DNA from: Pontibacter sp. HSC-36F09
GTDB lineage: Bacteria > Bacteroidota > Bacteroidia > Cytophagales > Hymenobacteraceae
Reading direction: 5' to 3'
Assembly (NCBI RefSeq): GCF_024171605.1
Contig: NZ_JALKAA010000001.1
Coordinates: 62,001 to 126,000 of the forward strand
DNA: 64,000 nucleotides
The notes beneath the pieces are model-generated. The model was not told the DNA's origin and ran no database searches. It saw nothing but the letters and a program-made list of their open reading frames with translations. Made by a program: the position numbers and the translations under genes. How positions within the stretch are numbered: position 1 is the first letter of the stretch; each line of letters begins with the position of its first letter. Of the stretch, positions 61,832 through 64,000 are shown piece after piece.

Positions 61832-62266
61832 TCAGTAGTCTATCGTAAAATCTAGTTGAACAGAATCTCTCAATATAACGCTATTGTTACTTTTCTTTAA
61901 AACATATGGGCTCCCGTTCTTACTTACAAAAATTTGAACTTGTAATTTCAATATTGTATCCCAATAGCGCGTATTTGAAGGTCCCCCCTTTGTAACAAAA
62001 ATAGTTGAGTTAAATTCTTTATTAACTGGCCCTATTATATGCTCCCACGGTGAGCGAGCCGCAATAACATAATTTTTACTTTGCTGATTTCCTGTAGTTA
62101 TAACAAAGTTTAATAAGCCTTGGGGATATCCAGTTGAGCTTTCCACTACATATTTGACGTAATACTTGTCGGAATCAGTTTTGGAATTAATTTCCTCTTT
62201 TTCACAACTAAACAGGGACAGCGAAATAAACAATATTGTAAGAAAAGTATAGATTGTTTTCTGCAT
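61832..62266 (-). CDS. Predicted lipoprotein, AT-rich, unknown function
   Basis: 144 residues from the ATG at 62266, where a lipoprotein signal starts (MQKTIYTFLTILFISLSLFS followed by Cys). Readings from further upstream would bury this signal and are rejected. The mature part starts EKEEINSKTDSDKYYVKYVV and is beta-rich; it ends in SVQLDFTIDY. I do not recognise a family, though small Bacteroidota surface lipoproteins of this kind are common. It is strongly AT-rich and sits between broken genes, with no operon partner. Confidence 0.68.
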   Translation of the reverse strand: MQKTIYTFLTILFISLSLFSCEKEEINSKTDSDKYYVKYVVESSTGYPQGLLNFVITTGNQQSKNYVIAARSPWEHIIGPVNKEFNSTIFVTKGGPSNTRYWDTILKLQVQIFVSKNGSPYVLKKSNNSVILRDSVQLDFTIDY

Positions 62267-62450
62267 AGTTAAAGGTTCTAAAGTATAGATGTGTTTAAAT
62301 AGCTCTTTACTGAGGACTCTGTATAGTCTGCAAATTGGCTGGTATTCTAAAAAGTTGAACATCCAGTTTTTGTTGGCTAATTCGTATAGCTGTACTTGTA
62401 ATTATATATTGCTCGCCTTGATAAATTCATTTTAATATTATAGCACCACA

Positions 62451-62818
62451 TTAGGCTAAGATTTCATGGAAATTACCCCATCTATAGTTTTTAAATATAG
62501 CAGGATCAACGGGTAGCTTAGATGTGAAGTAATGTTTTTGGATTCCACTTTTACAAGTCAGAATTAACTCACGACACTTGTAACCAGATACCTCGATCAT
62601 ATTTTTAGTTATCTCAGCTTTTAAAAGCTCGTCATTATTCATACCTGCATCAAGCCATAAAACAAGGTCAGATGTCGGAGTCTTTGTATATAGTCTGTTT
62701 TCTGATGGCTCATAAATCTGCTATTCAAACTGGCGACCGTTTGCTTTTGAACGTCAACATCCCAGGCAAGAAAGGCTGAGGTATCTTCCAGAAGTATACC
62801 ATCTATATAGTTTACCAT
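62451..62818 (-). pseudogene. Probably frameshifted gene, two overlapping short frames
   Basis: Frame 1 starts at the ATG at 62818 (MVNYIDGILLEDTSAFLAWD) and stops at 62639 after 59 residues. A second frame, open from about 62719, continues IYEPSENRLYTKTPTSDLVL, then runs through the ATG at 62642 to the stop at 62451, ending with VSGYKCRELILTCKSG and FTSKLPVDPAIFKNY. The second part resembles the C-terminal portion of GLPGLI/DUF4412-like proteins (GYKC motif). The frames overlap by about 80 bases, as expected of one gene with a frameshift, but two small genes coupled by the ATGA at 62642-62639 cannot be excluded. Confidence 0.5.
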
Positions 62819-62820
62819 CC

Positions 62821-63102
62821 TTAACCCTTTGTAATATTAGTGACTGTGGACAAGAAATCCTTTTGAACAAGCTCGTCAATTTTCTCCATTAAGACGGCAT
62901 ACTTTTCATCCACTACTTCATCTATGTCGCTTGAAGTACCTTTTATAAGCTCCTTTATTTCTAGCTGTTGTCCGATGATGGTTCGTAAATACTCATTGCT
63001 TTTGATTGAATTGTATAGGAGTCGAGTTGCAAGTTGCGTAATGTCTAAGTTATAGGTTTGGTTCTCAAAGCCGCCTAATAAAGAATCCAGATTGTCTGAC
63101 AT
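62821..63102 (-). CDS. Small hypothetical protein, helical
   Basis: 93 residues, predicted nearly all-helical (QLATRLLYNSIKSNEYLRTI, QQLEIKELIKG, EKIDELVQKDFLSTVTN), acidic N-terminus, no signal peptide or membrane span. Its stop is two bases before the ATG at 62818 of the frameshifted pair, so they were probably once one transcription unit. The sequence is AT-rich and no family is recognised. Confidence 0.6.
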   Translation of the reverse strand: MSDNLDSLLGGFENQTYNLDITQLATRLLYNSIKSNEYLRTIIGQQLEIKELIKGTSSDIDEVVDEKYAVLMEKIDELVQKDFLSTVTNITKG

Positions 63103-63625
63103 AGTATATTTCGATTAGGTTTGTTTTTAATTAGAATGACAGGTAACTACTGAATATAAGGAAGTCTATTACGTTTATCCGCGATATATGCGGAGGTGGT
63201 TTTGTCTTGTTAATTCCAGACGTCACTACAAAAACTGTATAAGGCCTGATCAACCAAATTACGTTCCTTAATTAAATATATATAATTCCCTGATTATTAC
63301 CATAAATATAGAAGCTAATCAAAAAATCAGCCTACCATACTTGTCTTGCCCCAATCTGAGAATGAATTTGCCGGATCTACACTACCTGCAACCCATTTAT
63401 TTAAAATTTACCAATAATCAAGCTCAAACGAAAAATCCATACTGCTTAAAATAAGCGTTTATAAACGTGTATTTATCCGTTTATAAACGCTTATAAACGA
63501 ATAGCAAACAGCTATACCTGACTAAAATTTTAACGGCCAGCACTTACCGCTAAGCTTCTGTTCAGAACAAAAAGGCATCAGGCTAGACTTTAATGAAATA
63601 AGATTTTGCGAAGAACTCATAAAAA
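63103..63625. other. AT-rich intergenic region
   Basis: About 520 bases with no convincing coding frame. It includes a short hairpin near 63178 (ATCCGCGATATATGCGGA), three tandem copies of a 12-base palindrome (listed separately), and little else. It separates the leftward helical gene at 62821 from the end of pyrF. Confidence 0.5.
63456..63499. repeat. Three palindromic 12-mers, operator-like
   Basis: CGTTTATAAACG at 63456-63467 and 63478-63489, and the near-copy CGCTTATAAACG at 63488-63499. The first two are spaced 22 bases apart and the third 10 bases from the second, about two and one helical turns. Such phasing is typical of repressor operators or iterons. The nearest candidate regulated gene is the small helical gene at 62821, about 350 bases away; no regulator gene is near. 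Confidence 0.6.
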
Positions 63626-63665
63626 AACCGCTATACCTTGGCTGCTTGGCTAAGGTATAGCGGTT
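63626..63665 (-). terminator. Intrinsic terminator after pyrF
   Basis: Arms AACCGCTATACCTT (63626-63639) and AAGGTATAGCGGTT (63652-63665) pair perfectly around a 12-base loop; on the minus strand the stem runs into seven T. Both arms contain the GGTATA hexamer. It lies 21 bases beyond the pyrF stop. Confidence 0.9.
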
Positions 63666-63686
63666 CCCTATCAAGGCTGTATCGTC

Positions 63687-64000
63687 TTACAAGTGCGTTA
63701 CATACTGCTCCAGGTATTGCTCCATTTCTTTCTGAACTTCCATGGCAGCTGCTCTGGCTTTGTCAGCGAAGTCGCGGCTGGAGGAGGCGTAGATAATGGC
63801 GCGGGAAGAGTTGACCAAAAGGCCGCACTGCTGGTTCATACCTAAACGGGAAATCTCTTCTAGGCTACCACCTTGTGCGCCAACGCCTGGCACGAGCAGG
63901 AAATGGTTTGGTACGATGGCCCGAACACGCTCAATGTACTCGCCCTGCGTGGCGCCTACCACATACATCATCTGTCCCACGCTGGCCCAATTGGCGCTCT
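63687..64000 (-). CDS. pyrF: Orotidine 5'-phosphate decarboxylase, C-terminal part
   Basis: Partial: the frame is open to the window edge, reading SANWASVGQ before the MMYVVGAT segment. The visible 104 or so residues carry the type 2 PyrF block [20 protein letters not shown] and the Arg region [12 protein letters not shown]. PyrF makes UMP by decarboxylating OMP in pyrimidine synthesis. The length still missing cannot be judged. A good terminator follows. Confidence 0.93.
   Translation of the reverse strand, partial: SANWASVGQMMYVVGATQGEYIERVRAIVPNHFLLVPGVGAQGGSLEEISRLGMNQQCGLLVNSSRAIIYASSSRDFADKARAAAMEVQKEMEQYLEQYVTHL

Overview
The window is a 64 kb stretch of a Bacteroidota chromosome, most likely a Hymenobacteraceae member close to Pontibacter (genus is inference). 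Supporting signs are a fused lpxC-fabZ gene, a type IX secretion (T9SS) regulator of the PorX type, a PorP/SprF protein, a giant SprB-repeat protein with a type B C-terminal sorting domain, promoters of the TAnnTTTG type (some with a TTG 19-20 bases upstream) and no consistent Shine-Dalgarno signals. Most genes are moderately GC-rich housekeeping genes. Islands at about 2.7-3.1, 21.9-23.2 and 61.5-63.6 kb are visibly AT-richer.

Layout. 0-3 kb: secreted M14 peptidase and a small AT-rich gene. 3.4-16.1 kb: an 11.7 kb SprB-like surface protein gene followed by porP/sprF, read leftward as an operon. 16.6-19 kb: two small conserved genes and queA. 19.3-28.7 kb: two secreted M28 peptidases, a DUF1028 protein, a HEPN-motif protein that may be a defence gene, a NYN-domain protein, envelope proteins, a GNAT enzyme and an AI-2E family exporter. 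29.1-32.4 kb: leftward operon porX-tsaE-ald. 32.6-38 kb: HD phosphohydrolase, then lpxD, lpxC/fabZ, lpxA and an ABC ATPase (lipid A synthesis). 38.2-45.4 kb: YebC, erythromycin-esterase family protein, DUF4197 lipoprotein, CinA, a 2-oxo acid dehydrogenase E2 and two small envelope proteins. 46-52 kb: valS, pentapeptide-repeat protein, ferredoxin, LuxC-type acyl-CoA reductase, deacetylase. 52.3-60.9 kb: nucleoside phosphorylase, trhO, NeuD-like acetyltransferase, polytopic membrane protein, DUF2851, ABC-F ATPase, FUSC protein. 60.9-63.6 kb: an AT-rich strip of broken genes (a lipoprotein with an in-frame TGA, a DUF4256 remnant, a probable frameshifted gene). 63.7-64 kb: the 3' end of pyrF.

How the genes fit together. 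PorX (T9SS control), PorP/SprF and the SprB-like adhesin form one theme: surface display and probably gliding or adhesion. Many signal-peptide peptidases and lipoproteins point to a polymer-scavenging lifestyle. The lpx block is a compact lipid A operon.

Four layers of non-genic structure stand out: a strongly over-represented GGTATA/TATACC hexamer in genes and spacers; a palindromic REP-like repeat at 52.2, 54.3 and 57.8-58.0 kb, the last as an inverted pair; a modular intergenic repeat shared by the 28.7-29.1 and 45.4-45.9 kb spacers; and a roughly 1.4 kb six-unit higher-order period inside the giant adhesin. No rRNA, tRNA, CRISPR array, transposase or prophage was found.
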